Shown: positions 54,585 through 63,856, counted from the stretch's first letter. The stretch: 64,000 nucleotides of DNA from an uncultured Bacteroidota bacterium (GCA_903906365.1 CAIVKC010000024.1:1-64000); one strand, 5' to 3'. The notes: generated by a model not told the origin, from the letters alone. Translations and numbers: made by a program.

Positions 54585-55121
54585 ATGGCTGCATCTCTAT
54601 TTAAGTGGTCCCTGTTATATACAGTTTTTGTAATATATAACCACCCCGGGATCGGATGGTCCTACAAACCGGCCCCGATCCGGCATCCCCTTTTTGTTAC
54701 CGTCACCGAGATCAACCACAATGCCAAAGATAAAACCTTGGAAATCAGCTGTAAGATATTTACCAATGACCTGGAAGGAGCCCTGAAAAAATCAGTCCGG
54801 TCCAGCGTTGACCTGGGGGATCCCCGCAATAAGAAAATAACCGACCAATACATCCGGGATTACATCACCCGCCACCTGGAAATTAAGGTGGATGACAAAC
54901 CGGTGGCCCTTCAGTTTGTAGGCAGCGAAAAGGAAACGGATGCCACCTGGTCCTATTTTCAGGTTACCCAGGTGGAAAGCGTTCATAAACTCGGAGTTAC
55001 CAACACCCTGCTGTATGAGTCTTTTGACAATGAACTCAATATCATGCATGTCACTGTGGGGGGGAACCGAAAGAGCGGGAGGCTGAATAACCCCGAATCC
55101 ACCACGGTCTTTGAATTTTAA
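54585..55121 (+). CDS. DUF6702-like exported protein
   Basis: The protein is 178 residues. It has an N-terminal hydrophobic segment (about 5-22, possibly a signal peptide), then HPLFVTVTEINHNAKDKTLEISCKIFTNDLE, typical of DUF6702 proteins found beside HupE and M1-peptidase genes in Bacteroidota. It ends NNPESTTVFEF. It is divergent from hupE across 58 bp, so the three genes likely form one functional group. Its role is unknown. Confidence 0.82.
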   Translation: MAASLFKWSLLYTVFVIYNHPGIGWSYKPAPIRHPLFVTVTEINHNAKDKTLEISCKIFTNDLEGALKKSVRSSVDLGDPRNKKITDQYIRDYITRHLEIKVDDKPVALQFVGSEKETDATWSYFQVTQVESVHKLGVTNTLLYESFDNELNIMHVTVGGNRKSGRLNNPESTTVFEF

Positions 55122-55208
55122 ACGCCGGCTTCCCCTGTGCCTGCCTTGGCATCGCCTTTTATTTATAAATTACTTTATTCCAGGGGGTTGTTTTATTTTT
55201 AAAAAATT

Positions 55209-56528
55209 ATGCAAAAGAACATCATATCTAATTTGCTGGATGCCCTGAATGTATCCCCTTCCAATATTCCGCTGCGTCTGCAGGTGGCCTCCATGATGCT
55301 ACAGGAAAAGATGTTTGAGGAGGCGGCCGGACAATTCAGCGCCGTTCTGGAGCAGAGCTATGGCAATATCCCGGCCAGGCTGGGACTTGCGGAGTGTTAC
55401 TTTTACCTGCAGAAATATTCCGCTGCCATTATTATTTATGAGCAGCTTTCCTCCTCGCTGGGAAATGATGACCGGGTGAGGTATGTCAAGTGCCTGATCC
55501 AGGAAAATTCCATTGCCGAGGCCAGGGAAGTGTATAACCATCTGCTGGCCGCCCATCCGCAATTCCGGGAGGAAGAAATTGACAGGTTGCTCAGGTCACC
55601 AGCCGGGGGAGACCCTATCGGCGATGAGCCCGGGGAAGATGGCCGGGAGGACGAAAAATGGTTTATGGAAAAGCCCAGCCTCCGATTTGAAGACGTAGGC
55701 GGTATGCAGAAGGTGAAAGAAGAGATTTCCATCAAGATCATTCAGCCTTTGGCCAATCCGGAACTGTATAAGGCCTTTGGAAAAAAGATCGGGGGCGGTA
55801 TCCTTCTTTATGGCCCTCCGGGCTGCGGAAAGACCTATATCGCAAAGGCTACCGCAGGCCAGATCAATGCAAAATTCATCAATATCGGTCTGCATGATAT
55901 TTTGGATATGTGGGTTGGCAACAGTGAAAAGAACCTGCACGAAATATTTGAACTGGCCAGGAGAAATACACCCTGCGTCCTGTTTTTTGATGAAGTGGAT
56001 GCCATGGGTGCCAGCCGCAGTGAATTAAAGCAGTCGGCCATGCGCCATGTCATCAATCAGTTTTTGGCTGAATTGGACGGGGCCGAGTCCAGCAACGAGG
56101 GTGTGTTGATTCTCGCGGCCACCAATGCTCCCTGGAGTGTGGATGGGGCATTCAGAAGGCCGGGCCGCTTTGACCGGATTATTTTTGTTGAACCCCCTGA
56201 TGAGGCTGCCAGGCAGGAAATCATAAAATCCCTGCTGCAGGGTAAGCCTTCCGGTGATATTGACCTGCGTAAGCTGGCAGCTGCCACGGCTGATTTCTCC
56301 GGGGCCGATTTAAAGGCGGTGGTGGACATTGCCACCGAGGAGAAACTGCGGGAGTCCATGCGGGCCGGGTCCATTCAACCACTGCAAACCAGGGACCTGC
56401 TGCAATCGGCCAAGCAACATCGTCCCTCCACCGCCGAATGGTTTGCCTCGGCCAGGAATTATGCCCTGTATGCCAATGAATCCGGGTTATACGACGATAT
56501 CCTGAAGTACTTAAAAATCCGCCGCTAA
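55209..56528 (+). CDS. AAA+ ATPase (CDC48-like) with N-terminal TPR domain
   Basis: The protein is 439 residues. Residues 1-125 form TPR-like repeats (PLRLQVASMMLQEKMFEEA, ARLGLAECYFYLQKYSAAI). After an acidic linker comes one AAA domain of the CDC48/VPS4 type: Walker A GPPGCGKT (202-209), Walker B LFFDE (258-262), sensor-1 Asn305, and Arg-finger block FRRPGRFD (316-322). A small C-terminal helical domain ends the protein. It probably remodels or unfolds protein partners selected by the TPRs. It is 4 bp upstream of a TPR-membrane protein gene, a probable partner. No known pathway is assigned. Confidence 0.92.
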   Translation: MQKNIISNLLDALNVSPSNIPLRLQVASMMLQEKMFEEAAGQFSAVLEQSYGNIPARLGLAECYFYLQKYSAAIIIYEQLSSSLGNDDRVRYVKCLIQENSIAEAREVYNHLLAAHPQFREEEIDRLLRSPAGGDPIGDEPGEDGREDEKWFMEKPSLRFEDVGGMQKVKEEISIKIIQPLANPELYKAFGKKIGGGILLYGPPGCGKTYIAKATAGQINAKFINIGLHDILDMWVGNSEKNLHEIFELARRNTPCVLFFDEVDAMGASRSELKQSAMRHVINQFLAELDGAESSNEGVLILAATNAPWSVDGAFRRPGRFDRIIFVEPPDEAARQEIIKSLLQGKPSGDIDLRKLAAATADFSGADLKAVVDIATEEKLRESMRAGSIQPLQTRDLLQSAKQHRPSTAEWFASARNYALYANESGLYDDILKYLKIRR

Positions 56529-56532
56529 ATTC

Positions 56533-57789
56533 ATGGATAGTTCGCCCCAAATCCAGCGTGCCTCCCTGTTGCTCGAACAGGGCCGGGTCAATGATGCCAT
56601 CCGTGAGCTGAAAACCCTGCTGCAACTGGAGCCCGAAAATGCACAGGCCCTTTGCCTGTATGGCAGGTGTTTTTTCAAAAAAAAGGACTATGAACAGGGA
56701 ATGGAAATGATTCGTTCTGCCTTGAGGATCCATCCGCTCAGCAGCTACTGTTTTTACCTGCTCGGGTTTGGTTATTACCGTATGGACATGCATGCCGCAG
56801 CCCTGGAGAATCTTGAGCGCGCCATTAGCCTGAGTCCCCATAGCGCCGAATATTATGGCATGAGCGCCCATGTGCTCATCGCGGAAAAACAGTTCCAGCA
56901 GGCCCTGGACAAAGCCAATGAGGGTCTTGCACTGGATGCGGAAAGCATCAACTGTCTCAATGCCAGGTCTATTGCCCTCAATAAACTCAAGCGGACCGAT
57001 GCGGCCATACAAACCATGCAGGATGCACTTGCCAAGGATCCCGAAAATGAAATGACGCACCTCACCATTGGCTGGAATCTGCTGGAAAAAGGGGATCATA
57101 ACCAGGCGGCGGTTCATTTCAGGGAGGCCCTGCGGATCAACCCCGATAATGAAAACGCCCGAATCGGACTCAAGGAAGCGCTCAAATCCAGGATTCCGCC
57201 CTACAAATGGCTGCTTTCCTATAGTTTCTGGGTCAATAACAGGGGTAAAAAGGCCCGGCGGATTGCGCCTGTGGTGACCTTCCTGCTTTTTAGGCTGGTA
57301 ATCGCCGTGATGAGGTCCAATGAATATACGGCAGCGGCAGGCGGCATTATTGTCGGCATTTACCTGCTGTTCGTAATTAGCTCATGGATCATCAATCCGC
57401 TGGCTAATTTCTTCCTGCTTTTCCACCGGGATGGCAAATATGCCCTTGACCTCACTGAGAAAAGGACCGCGGTCAGCGTGGTGGCTTCCCTGGTTTTGGG
57501 CCTGGTCTTGTGCACCCTTGGGTTCATGGTGGCTGAATCCGCCTTTCGCAACGGACTGTGGCTGTCGGGTGCAGCCTGTCTGGCTATGGCCATTCCGCTG
57601 GGTCACCTGGTCTACCCGCTGGCCTGGTCCGGGCATGGTTCTTTAAACAAAATCAGCCTGGTTCTGGTCACGTTGGGACTCCTTACGTTTTGCTTGGCCT
57701 TTATTTATCTGCCGCTGGGACTATTAACAGGTGGGATATTCCTGGTGCTTTTTGTACTTAACAGCTGGTTCAGGGTCTTCAGGGACTAA
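56533..57789 (+). CDS. TPR protein with C-terminal membrane domain
   Basis: The protein is 418 residues. About six TPR units span residues 1-215 (ASLLLEQGRVNDAIRELKTLLQ, NAQALCLYGRCFFKKKDYE, EMTHLTIGWNLLEKGDHNQA). A basic stretch (NRGKKARRI) follows, then about five hydrophobic helices from 245 to 415. No catalytic motif was recognised. The TPRs face the cytosol if the basic stretch is inside. It starts 4 bp after the AAA+ gene, so the two are one operon and likely one complex at the inner membrane. Confidence 0.9.
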   Translation: MDSSPQIQRASLLLEQGRVNDAIRELKTLLQLEPENAQALCLYGRCFFKKKDYEQGMEMIRSALRIHPLSSYCFYLLGFGYYRMDMHAAALENLERAISLSPHSAEYYGMSAHVLIAEKQFQQALDKANEGLALDAESINCLNARSIALNKLKRTDAAIQTMQDALAKDPENEMTHLTIGWNLLEKGDHNQAAVHFREALRINPDNENARIGLKEALKSRIPPYKWLLSYSFWVNNRGKKARRIAPVVTFLLFRLVIAVMRSNEYTAAAGGIIVGIYLLFVISSWIINPLANFFLLFHRDGKYALDLTEKRTAVSVVASLVLGLVLCTLGFMVAESAFRNGLWLSGAACLAMAIPLGHLVYPLAWSGHGSLNKISLVLVTLGLLTFCLAFIYLPLGLLTGGIFLVLFVLNSWFRVFRD

Positions 57790-57809
57790 ATCTCCTGATG
57801 GGTCTTTCA

Positions 57810-59114
57810 TCAGGCATCCCCTTCCGGATTGCCCGGCATGGGCTTGATGACGGTTACCAGTACCTTATCAATACGCTGTGCATCCATATCAATGACTTCA
57901 AACGTAAAATCTTTCCAGGTGAGTTTTTCTCCGGTTTCCGGAATCCTTTCCAACTGGTGGAGGATGAATCCGGCCAGGGTATCAAATTCATGGGCCCCTT
58001 CATTCATCCAGTCCGCCCGGTCAAAGTGGGTCAGGAAATCATAGAAAGGAATCTGGGCATCCACCAAAAAACTGCCGTCCTCCCTTTCTTTGATTTCATA
58101 GTCCTGCACATCAGGCTGAGGGATATCCCCCACGATGGCCTGCAGGATATCGTTAAAGGTAATCATACCCAGCAGGCTTCCGTATTCATCGACTATGAAA
58201 CAACAGTGGATCTTTTCCTCCTTGAATATTTCCAGTACCTTATAGGCACTGTTATTTTCAGGAACGAACATGGCCGGTGTCATCAGGTCTCCCAGACTCT
58301 TATGGGTGCCGGAGACGTAGAGGTCCTTGATGCTGACCACCCCTTTTATATCATCAATTTGCCCCTCGCAGATGGGATAGACAGAATGGGGCTCCCTGAG
58401 AATTTTCTCTTTGACGGTATCCTGGTCTTCCTGCAGGCTAAACCACACGATATCGCTGCGGTGGGTCATCAGGGAAGTGATGTTGCGGTCGCCAAGGTGG
58501 AATACCCGTTCTATGATTTCCTGTTCCGCTTCCTCAATGGTTCCCTGTTCGGTTCCTTCATTGATGATGGCCTTAATTTCCTCCTCAGTCACATTGCTTT
58601 CCTGGGAGGATTTCATGGGGTAGATCTTAAAGAAAAGATTACTGGTGAAATTAAGCAGGGAAACAATGGGGTAGCCCACGCGGGAAAGGAACTTCATGGG
58701 TGCTGCCGCATACAGGGCAATTTTTTCAGCCCTGATGAGCCCGATACGTTTGGGGATCAATTCCCCGAAAATGATGGAAAGGAAGGTGACGATGATTACG
58801 ATGAGTGCCGTTGAAATACTGGCCGCATAAGGCTTTAAGAAGTAAACCTGCTCCACATAGGGTTTCAGGTCGCCGCTGAATTTTTCCCCCGAATAATAAC
58901 CGGTCAGAATGGCAATCAGTGTAATGCCCAACTGGGCGGCGGGCAGGAACAATTCGGGATTTTCGGCCAGTTTGAGCGCAGACCTTGCCCTGTCATCACC
59001 TTTGTCCGACATGCTTTCCAGGCGGGTCTTTCTCACGGAAACCAGGGCGATTTCAGCCATAACAAATAATCCGTTGAGAAAGATAAGACACAGTAAAATG
59101 ATAAACTCGATCAT
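57810..59114 (-). CDS. CNNM/CorC (hemolysin C-like) transporter with CBS pair
   Basis: The protein is 434 residues. The N-terminal CNNM membrane domain is about 1-180 (FLNGLFVMAEIALVSVRKTRLE, with SIIFGELIPKRIGL). The two CBS domains span about 205-330 (SIKDLYVSGTHKSLGDLM, FIVDEYGSLLGMITFNDIL). The CorC/HlyC C-terminal domain covers about 345-425 (DYEIKEREDGSFLVDA). Members move Mg2+ or other divalent ions across the inner membrane; the hemolysin name is historical. It is convergent with the TPR gene, 20 bp apart. Confidence 0.94.
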   Translation of the reverse strand: MIEFIILLCLIFLNGLFVMAEIALVSVRKTRLESMSDKGDDRARSALKLAENPELFLPAAQLGITLIAILTGYYSGEKFSGDLKPYVEQVYFLKPYAASISTALIVIIVTFLSIIFGELIPKRIGLIRAEKIALYAAAPMKFLSRVGYPIVSLLNFTSNLFFKIYPMKSSQESNVTEEEIKAIINEGTEQGTIEEAEQEIIERVFHLGDRNITSLMTHRSDIVWFSLQEDQDTVKEKILREPHSVYPICEGQIDDIKGVVSIKDLYVSGTHKSLGDLMTPAMFVPENNSAYKVLEIFKEEKIHCCFIVDEYGSLLGMITFNDILQAIVGDIPQPDVQDYEIKEREDGSFLVDAQIPFYDFLTHFDRADWMNEGAHEFDTLAGFILHQLERIPETGEKLTWKDFTFEVIDMDAQRIDKVLVTVIKPMPGNPEGDA

Positions 59115-59130
59115 GAATAGGGGATTTCTA

Positions 59131-59736
59131 TTACAGGGGGATGAATGCCCCGATTTGTTTATGGAAAAAAATACTCATCCCATAGCCAATACAACATCCA
59201 ACAGCGGCGCCTCCCAAAATATCTAGGGGATAATGCACGCCAACATAAACCTGCGCATAGGAAATCAGCGCCGCCCAGGCAAACACCAGGCGCCACCAGC
59301 CGCTGGTTTTTTTCAGGGTCAGGAATATAAACATGGAAACCGAAAAATGATTGCAAGCATGGGACGAAGTAAAACTGGAACTGCCCGGGCAATAAGTTAC
59401 CAGTAAGCGTACGGTCTGTGCCATCAGTGGCTCGTGGCAGGGTCGCAGCCTGACAATGGAGCCCTTGATCAGGGAACTGCTGACCAGGTCGCTGATAACG
59501 GCTGTCATGATGAAACCCAGGGTCCACCACCAGCCTTTTTTGCCGAAATTCATGACCGAGAAAATGATAAGGAACAGGTAAAACGGCACCCATATTTCGG
59601 CTTCACGCACAAATGGAAGGACAAGATCCAGGAAGGGGTTGGTCCATTGCTGGTTAATTTTGGAGAACAGCCAATAATCAAAGTGAATAATATGTTGTAA
59701 AAAGCTTAAATGGGAATTACCGTCGAGTAAAATCAT
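59131..59736 (-). CDS. PAP2-family membrane phosphatase
   Basis: The protein is 201 residues with about five membrane helices. The PAP2 motifs are KGSIVRLRPC, SSFTSSHACNHF and YVGVHYPLDILGG (catalytic His and Asp). Such enzymes dephosphorylate phosphatidic acid, PG-phosphate or undecaprenyl pyrophosphate. It lies 16 bp behind the CorC-like start on the same strand, and faces the LtaS-like gene. A -7 box ends 5 bp before its ATG. Confidence 0.92.
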   Translation of the reverse strand: MILLDGNSHLSFLQHIIHFDYWLFSKINQQWTNPFLDLVLPFVREAEIWVPFYLFLIIFSVMNFGKKGWWWTLGFIMTAVISDLVSSSLIKGSIVRLRPCHEPLMAQTVRLLVTYCPGSSSFTSSHACNHFSVSMFIFLTLKKTSGWWRLVFAWAALISYAQVYVGVHYPLDILGGAAVGCCIGYGMSIFFHKQIGAFIPL

Positions 59737-59741
59737 GGTTA

Positions 59742-59749
59742 CAAAAATA
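59742..59749 (-). promoter_or_regulatory. -7 promoter box (TATTTTTG) 5 bp from the PAP2 ATG
   Basis: On the minus strand TATTTTTG is followed by TAACC and the ATG at 59736. The spacing implies a leaderless or nearly leaderless transcript. Confidence 0.5.
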
Positions 59750-59774
59750 ATTGCTCTAATTTTAAGCCCAATTT

Positions 59775-61790
59775 ATGAGGACAGCTATGAAATCTGGACT
59801 AAAGATACCTAAATTGATCCGTTGGATTTTTTCCACCGGTATTATTTTTTTGTTGATAATGATGGTGCTCAGGGTGATCCTTTTCGTTGTTTTCAGCAAG
59901 CAGGGTAACCATACTTCGCAATTGGCGGATTCCTTTGTGCTGGGTCTTCGGTATGACCTGCGGGATGTTTGTATACTTTGCCTGCTGCTGATGATACTGG
60001 GCAGTTTTCCGGCGCTGCATCCTTTCCAGACAACAAGGGGCCGGAAACTGGCTTTTATTTTGGTTGGACTCGCTGCTTTTTTGCTTGTATTTTTTTATAC
60101 GGTAGATTTTGCACACTACAGCTACCTCTCTTCCCGTCTCAACGCCAGCGTGCTCAATTATATGCGTGATGCGGCCATTTCGGCCGGTATGGTCTGGCAG
60201 ACCTATCCGGTGTTGCGCATCATACTGCTGTTGATAACAGGCACCTGGTTGATAAGCTTCATTATCAGGCGCCAGTTCCGCCGCATCGAAAATGCGCCCT
60301 CCGTGGTTTTGAAGAAATCAAACCGGGTGTTCTGGTTCATTGGCTGTTTCCTGCTTTTTGGATTGGCCATTTTTGGCCGGGCAGGTCAGTTCCCCCTTCG
60401 GTGGAGCGACGCCTTTTCCCTGGGAAACGATTACAAAGCCAACCTGGCCCTCAACCCATTTCAGTCTTTTGCCAGCAGCCTGAAATTCCTGCACAGCACC
60501 TATGACCAGGCCAAAGTAAAAAAAGCCTTTCCCCTGCTGGCCCCCTATTATGGTTATCCTCCTGAAGATTCAGCCCGCTTGAATTTCAGCCGGAACGTAT
60601 CGCCGCGCAGCGGCGCGCTTTCAGGCAGGCCCAATGTGGTAGTGGTGATATGCGAATCCTTCAGCGCCTACAAAAGCAGTATGTGGGGGAACCCCCTGAA
60701 CACCACCCCCTATTTTGCGGGCATGTGCAACCAGGGTATCTTCTTTGATCATTGCTTTACCCCAAGCTATGGAACGGCCAGGGGAGTTTGGGCCGTCATC
60801 ACCGGCATCCCGGATGTGGAGATTGCCACCACCACCTCCAGCCGCAACCCGGCTGCTGTCGATCAGCAAACCATCATAAACAGCTTTACCGGATACAATA
60901 AGTTCTATTTCATAGGAGGCAGTACCAGCTGGGCCAATGTGCGCGGGTTGCTTACCAATAACATCAGGGGCCTGCACCTCTATGAACAGGATGATTACAG
61001 TGCACCCAAAATCGACGTTTGGGGCGTCAGCGACAAGAACCTTTTCCTGGAAGCCAATAAGGTGCTTGGAAGGCAGGAAAGTCCATTTTTTGCGGTCATC
61101 CAGACGGCCGACAATCACCGGCCCTATTCCATTCCCAAGGAGGACCTGCAGGCCTTTCATAAAATAACCCTTCCCCAGGATTCCCTGAGCCGGTGCGGCT
61201 TCCAGTCCAATGATGAAATGAACGCCTTCCGGTACACCGACTTTGGCTACCAGACATTTATAGAAGCTGCTAAAAAGGAAAAATACTTTAACAATACCAT
61301 CTTTCTTTTTGTGGGTGATCACGGCATTGTCGGCGATGCAGGCAACATGTTTCCCAGGGCATGGACCGACCAGCGACTCACCATGGAGCACGTTCCCCTC
61401 CTTATTTATGCGCCCGGAATGCTCCAGGCCAGGCGGATCTCCGATATCTGCTCGCAGACTGATGTCCTGCCGACCCTGGCCGGCCTCTGCCATATCCCCT
61501 ACACCAATTCCACCCTGGGCAGGGACATACTGGATTCCGCCAGTTACCGGGACAGGGCCCTTTCCTTTATTTATAACCCGGACCAGGATTACATTGGGCT
61601 GATAAGGGGGGATTATTTTTACCGCAGACAAACCAAAACAGGACGGGAGGAGATGGTTTCCATACGCAACAACCTGCCGGTGCCTGGCACGCTCATCAAA
61701 GGGCCGGTCGGATCACAAATGGCAGCGCTGACGGAAAGTATCTATGAGACGGCCAAATACATGCTGCTCACCAACAAGAAAACACAGTAA
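59775..61790 (+). CDS. LtaS-like sulfatase-fold membrane enzyme
   Basis: The protein is 671 residues. Four to five N-terminal membrane helices (about 1-200) precede a large periplasmic alkaline-phosphatase/sulfatase domain (about 290-610). Metal-site blocks: NVVVVICESFSAY, the nucleophile region SYGTARGVWA, HRPYSIP and FVGDHGIVGD. In Firmicutes LtaS polymerises glycerol phosphate; in Gram-negatives relatives transfer phosphoglycerol or phosphoethanolamine to glycans or lipids. Lipoteichoic acid is not expected here, so the acceptor is unknown. The start could also be the ATG at 59787. It is 15 bp before the next lipoprotein gene. Confidence 0.92.
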   Translation: MRTAMKSGLKIPKLIRWIFSTGIIFLLIMMVLRVILFVVFSKQGNHTSQLADSFVLGLRYDLRDVCILCLLLMILGSFPALHPFQTTRGRKLAFILVGLAAFLLVFFYTVDFAHYSYLSSRLNASVLNYMRDAAISAGMVWQTYPVLRIILLLITGTWLISFIIRRQFRRIENAPSVVLKKSNRVFWFIGCFLLFGLAIFGRAGQFPLRWSDAFSLGNDYKANLALNPFQSFASSLKFLHSTYDQAKVKKAFPLLAPYYGYPPEDSARLNFSRNVSPRSGALSGRPNVVVVICESFSAYKSSMWGNPLNTTPYFAGMCNQGIFFDHCFTPSYGTARGVWAVITGIPDVEIATTTSSRNPAAVDQQTIINSFTGYNKFYFIGGSTSWANVRGLLTNNIRGLHLYEQDDYSAPKIDVWGVSDKNLFLEANKVLGRQESPFFAVIQTADNHRPYSIPKEDLQAFHKITLPQDSLSRCGFQSNDEMNAFRYTDFGYQTFIEAAKKEKYFNNTIFLFVGDHGIVGDAGNMFPRAWTDQRLTMEHVPLLIYAPGMLQARRISDICSQTDVLPTLAGLCHIPYTNSTLGRDILDSASYRDRALSFIYNPDQDYIGLIRGDYFYRRQTKTGREEMVSIRNNLPVPGTLIKGPVGSQMAALTESIYETAKYMLLTNKKTQ

Positions 61791-61805
61791 TAATCGTTAC
61801 CTGAT

Positions 61806-63854
61806 ATGCTCAAACATATTGCCGTGCTGGCCCTGTTACCCCTCGTATTTTTTGCCTGCAAAAGCGGTGCACAGGGTACCCATGGAGCATCCATGTCCTG
61901 CCCGGAGCCGCACAAAATTGTTGTGTATAAAGAAAATGTATATGACCTGAGCGGTTATGAGGCCCAGGGTAACAACCAGCCTTATAACCTCTTTGATGAA
62001 AACGCCCTGGTGGACCCCAGGAACGAAAATGCGCTTTCCTTTCCCTATACCCCGAGCACCGACCCACAGCCCAGGGATCATCCCGCCCTGTATTTTCCAC
62101 CGGGCCGCGGAAGCCGGATCGTCTGCGACCTGCAGACCCAACACCGCATTTCAGAGGTTTACCTCTACGACCGTTCCTATACCAGCGACAGCGTATGGAT
62201 TTATACCGGCACGATGTCCCATTGGCTCCTGAAAGCGGCCTTTACCACAAGGGGTATACCCGGATTGTGGGGCTGGCGGAAATTCTCGCTCGATGACAGC
62301 TCGCAGTATGTCATGATCCGTTTCAGCAGTTACCAGACCACCATTACAGAAATGGTCCTCTACGGCTGCCCTGTCGGTAAGGAACTTCCTGCTCCCATCC
62401 ACCCTTTTATAGCCCCCCCTTTTGCCAAAATACCCATGAAGGAATTCCTGGGTGTCAACGATTTCAGCGGCACTTCCCCGGAATGGCTGAAACCTTTTTA
62501 CTACAGTAGGATGTATGCATTTACCACCGACTTCGACAACGATACGGTGCATCCCTATCCGGGGGTAAAATACAGCATGCTTCGTTTCGGTTACTGGCAT
62601 ACCGGGCTCAACGATTATTATTATGTGACCGAGGACAATGAGAGGAAATACAATCATAAAGTCTGGTATACGATGATCGGGTTGCCACTTTGGCTCAGTC
62701 ATGGGGAGTACGGTGCCAAGGGCCGTCCGGTTACCCTGCCGGGGATGGATCCGGAAGACCCGCAGAGCTATGCCCGCCACGCCAATATGATGTGGAACCT
62801 GGCCGCTTTTTTTGGTAACACCAAAGTGGATACCAACCTGATGTCCCTGTCGCACAGCCCCCGCCGATCGGGAAGGGGAACGCTGAGTGTATATGAAAAC
62901 GGCAGCGAGGATGACGCTTTTTGGATAGGGGATAAGTATTGCAACCCGCTGGAATATTTTGCGCAGAGCAGCGCCGATTATGATGGAAATGAAAACAGAC
63001 TGGGCCCCCTTTGCGGCATCAGGCATGCCGACAGCACCAGTTCGCTGATGACCGGAGGGCTTGTCGGACTGGATACCAACCGGATTCGTATTTATAAGTT
63101 CCTGTGCAATACCTTGAGAAAGGATAAGACCTTCCTGTGGAAAGGAGGGATCCAGTACCATTATTATTCAAGCAGGGACAACCACGGAATTACGCCAGAA
63201 GAGGATTCCATGCGATGGAAACTTGCCCGTGTCAGGGAATTTACCGGTCGGACCGCCCCCGGGGTTCCATGTATTCTGGGGGAAAACGGGTACGACAAAT
63301 CCCAGCGGTCCAGGCAGTCTACCCCGCTGGTGCCGGGCCTTTCTGCGGAGGAGTGCCAGGCGGTTTTTTTACTGCGGGCCATCAATGCCACGGCTTTTTC
63401 GGGTTTCGATTCCTATATCCTCTACTGGCTGAAGGATACCAACCCGGCTGACGATCCCGGAGTGTTCCTCACCAGCGGGATTATCCGTCAGATGCCGGAT
63501 GGTAGTTACAAACCATATCCAGCCTGGTATTATATCAATACATTCGAAGGCAGGCTGGCCAATTATGCCCCCGACCGGATTATACGGGAAACAGGCAATA
63601 CCTGGGTGTATAAATACCGCAACCTGCAATCCCCGGATTCAGTGGCCTATTTCCTTTATACGCCTTCCCATAACGGAACCAGGGTGGAGCATTACCAGCT
63701 TCCGGTGGACCGAGTGGCCGATGGAATGGCCCAGGAAGTTCAGTTTGCCCCTGACAGACTGGAGGGCATCCTGGTAGACAGGCCAATCAGCCAGGGTAAG
63801 GTGGATTTGACGGTCACCGAAAAGCCTAGCCTGCTGCTAGTGAAGGAAAAATAA
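61806..63854 (+). CDS. Large lipoprotein, probable clan GH-A-like glycoside hydrolase, unassigned
   Basis: The protein is 682 residues. The lipoprotein signal ends LVFFAC (Cys about 18). Residues about 40-195 look like a carbohydrate-binding or discoidin-like beta domain (SRIVCDLQTQHRISEVYLYD, YVMIRFSSYQTTITEMVLYG). From about 215 a barrel-like region carries paired candidate acids: YENGSEDD near 365 and CILGENGYD near 495, plus LWKGGIQYHYYSS. This arrangement recalls clan GH-A enzymes, but I cannot name a family. It follows the LtaS-like gene by 15 bp and is probably co-transcribed. It ends 2 bp before a convergent gene. Confidence 0.8.
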   Translation: MLKHIAVLALLPLVFFACKSGAQGTHGASMSCPEPHKIVVYKENVYDLSGYEAQGNNQPYNLFDENALVDPRNENALSFPYTPSTDPQPRDHPALYFPPGRGSRIVCDLQTQHRISEVYLYDRSYTSDSVWIYTGTMSHWLLKAAFTTRGIPGLWGWRKFSLDDSSQYVMIRFSSYQTTITEMVLYGCPVGKELPAPIHPFIAPPFAKIPMKEFLGVNDFSGTSPEWLKPFYYSRMYAFTTDFDNDTVHPYPGVKYSMLRFGYWHTGLNDYYYVTEDNERKYNHKVWYTMIGLPLWLSHGEYGAKGRPVTLPGMDPEDPQSYARHANMMWNLAAFFGNTKVDTNLMSLSHSPRRSGRGTLSVYENGSEDDAFWIGDKYCNPLEYFAQSSADYDGNENRLGPLCGIRHADSTSSLMTGGLVGLDTNRIRIYKFLCNTLRKDKTFLWKGGIQYHYYSSRDNHGITPEEDSMRWKLARVREFTGRTAPGVPCILGENGYDKSQRSRQSTPLVPGLSAEECQAVFLLRAINATAFSGFDSYILYWLKDTNPADDPGVFLTSGIIRQMPDGSYKPYPAWYYINTFEGRLANYAPDRIIRETGNTWVYKYRNLQSPDSVAYFLYTPSHNGTRVEHYQLPVDRVADGMAQEVQFAPDRLEGILVDRPISQGKVDLTVTEKPSLLLVKEK

Positions 63855-63856
63855 GC

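Noticed and set aside
60621-61631. 336-codon open frame on the minus strand
   Set aside because: It is the antisense shadow of the LtaS-like gene; similar shadows at 62151-63161 and 38120-39226 were rejected for the same reason.
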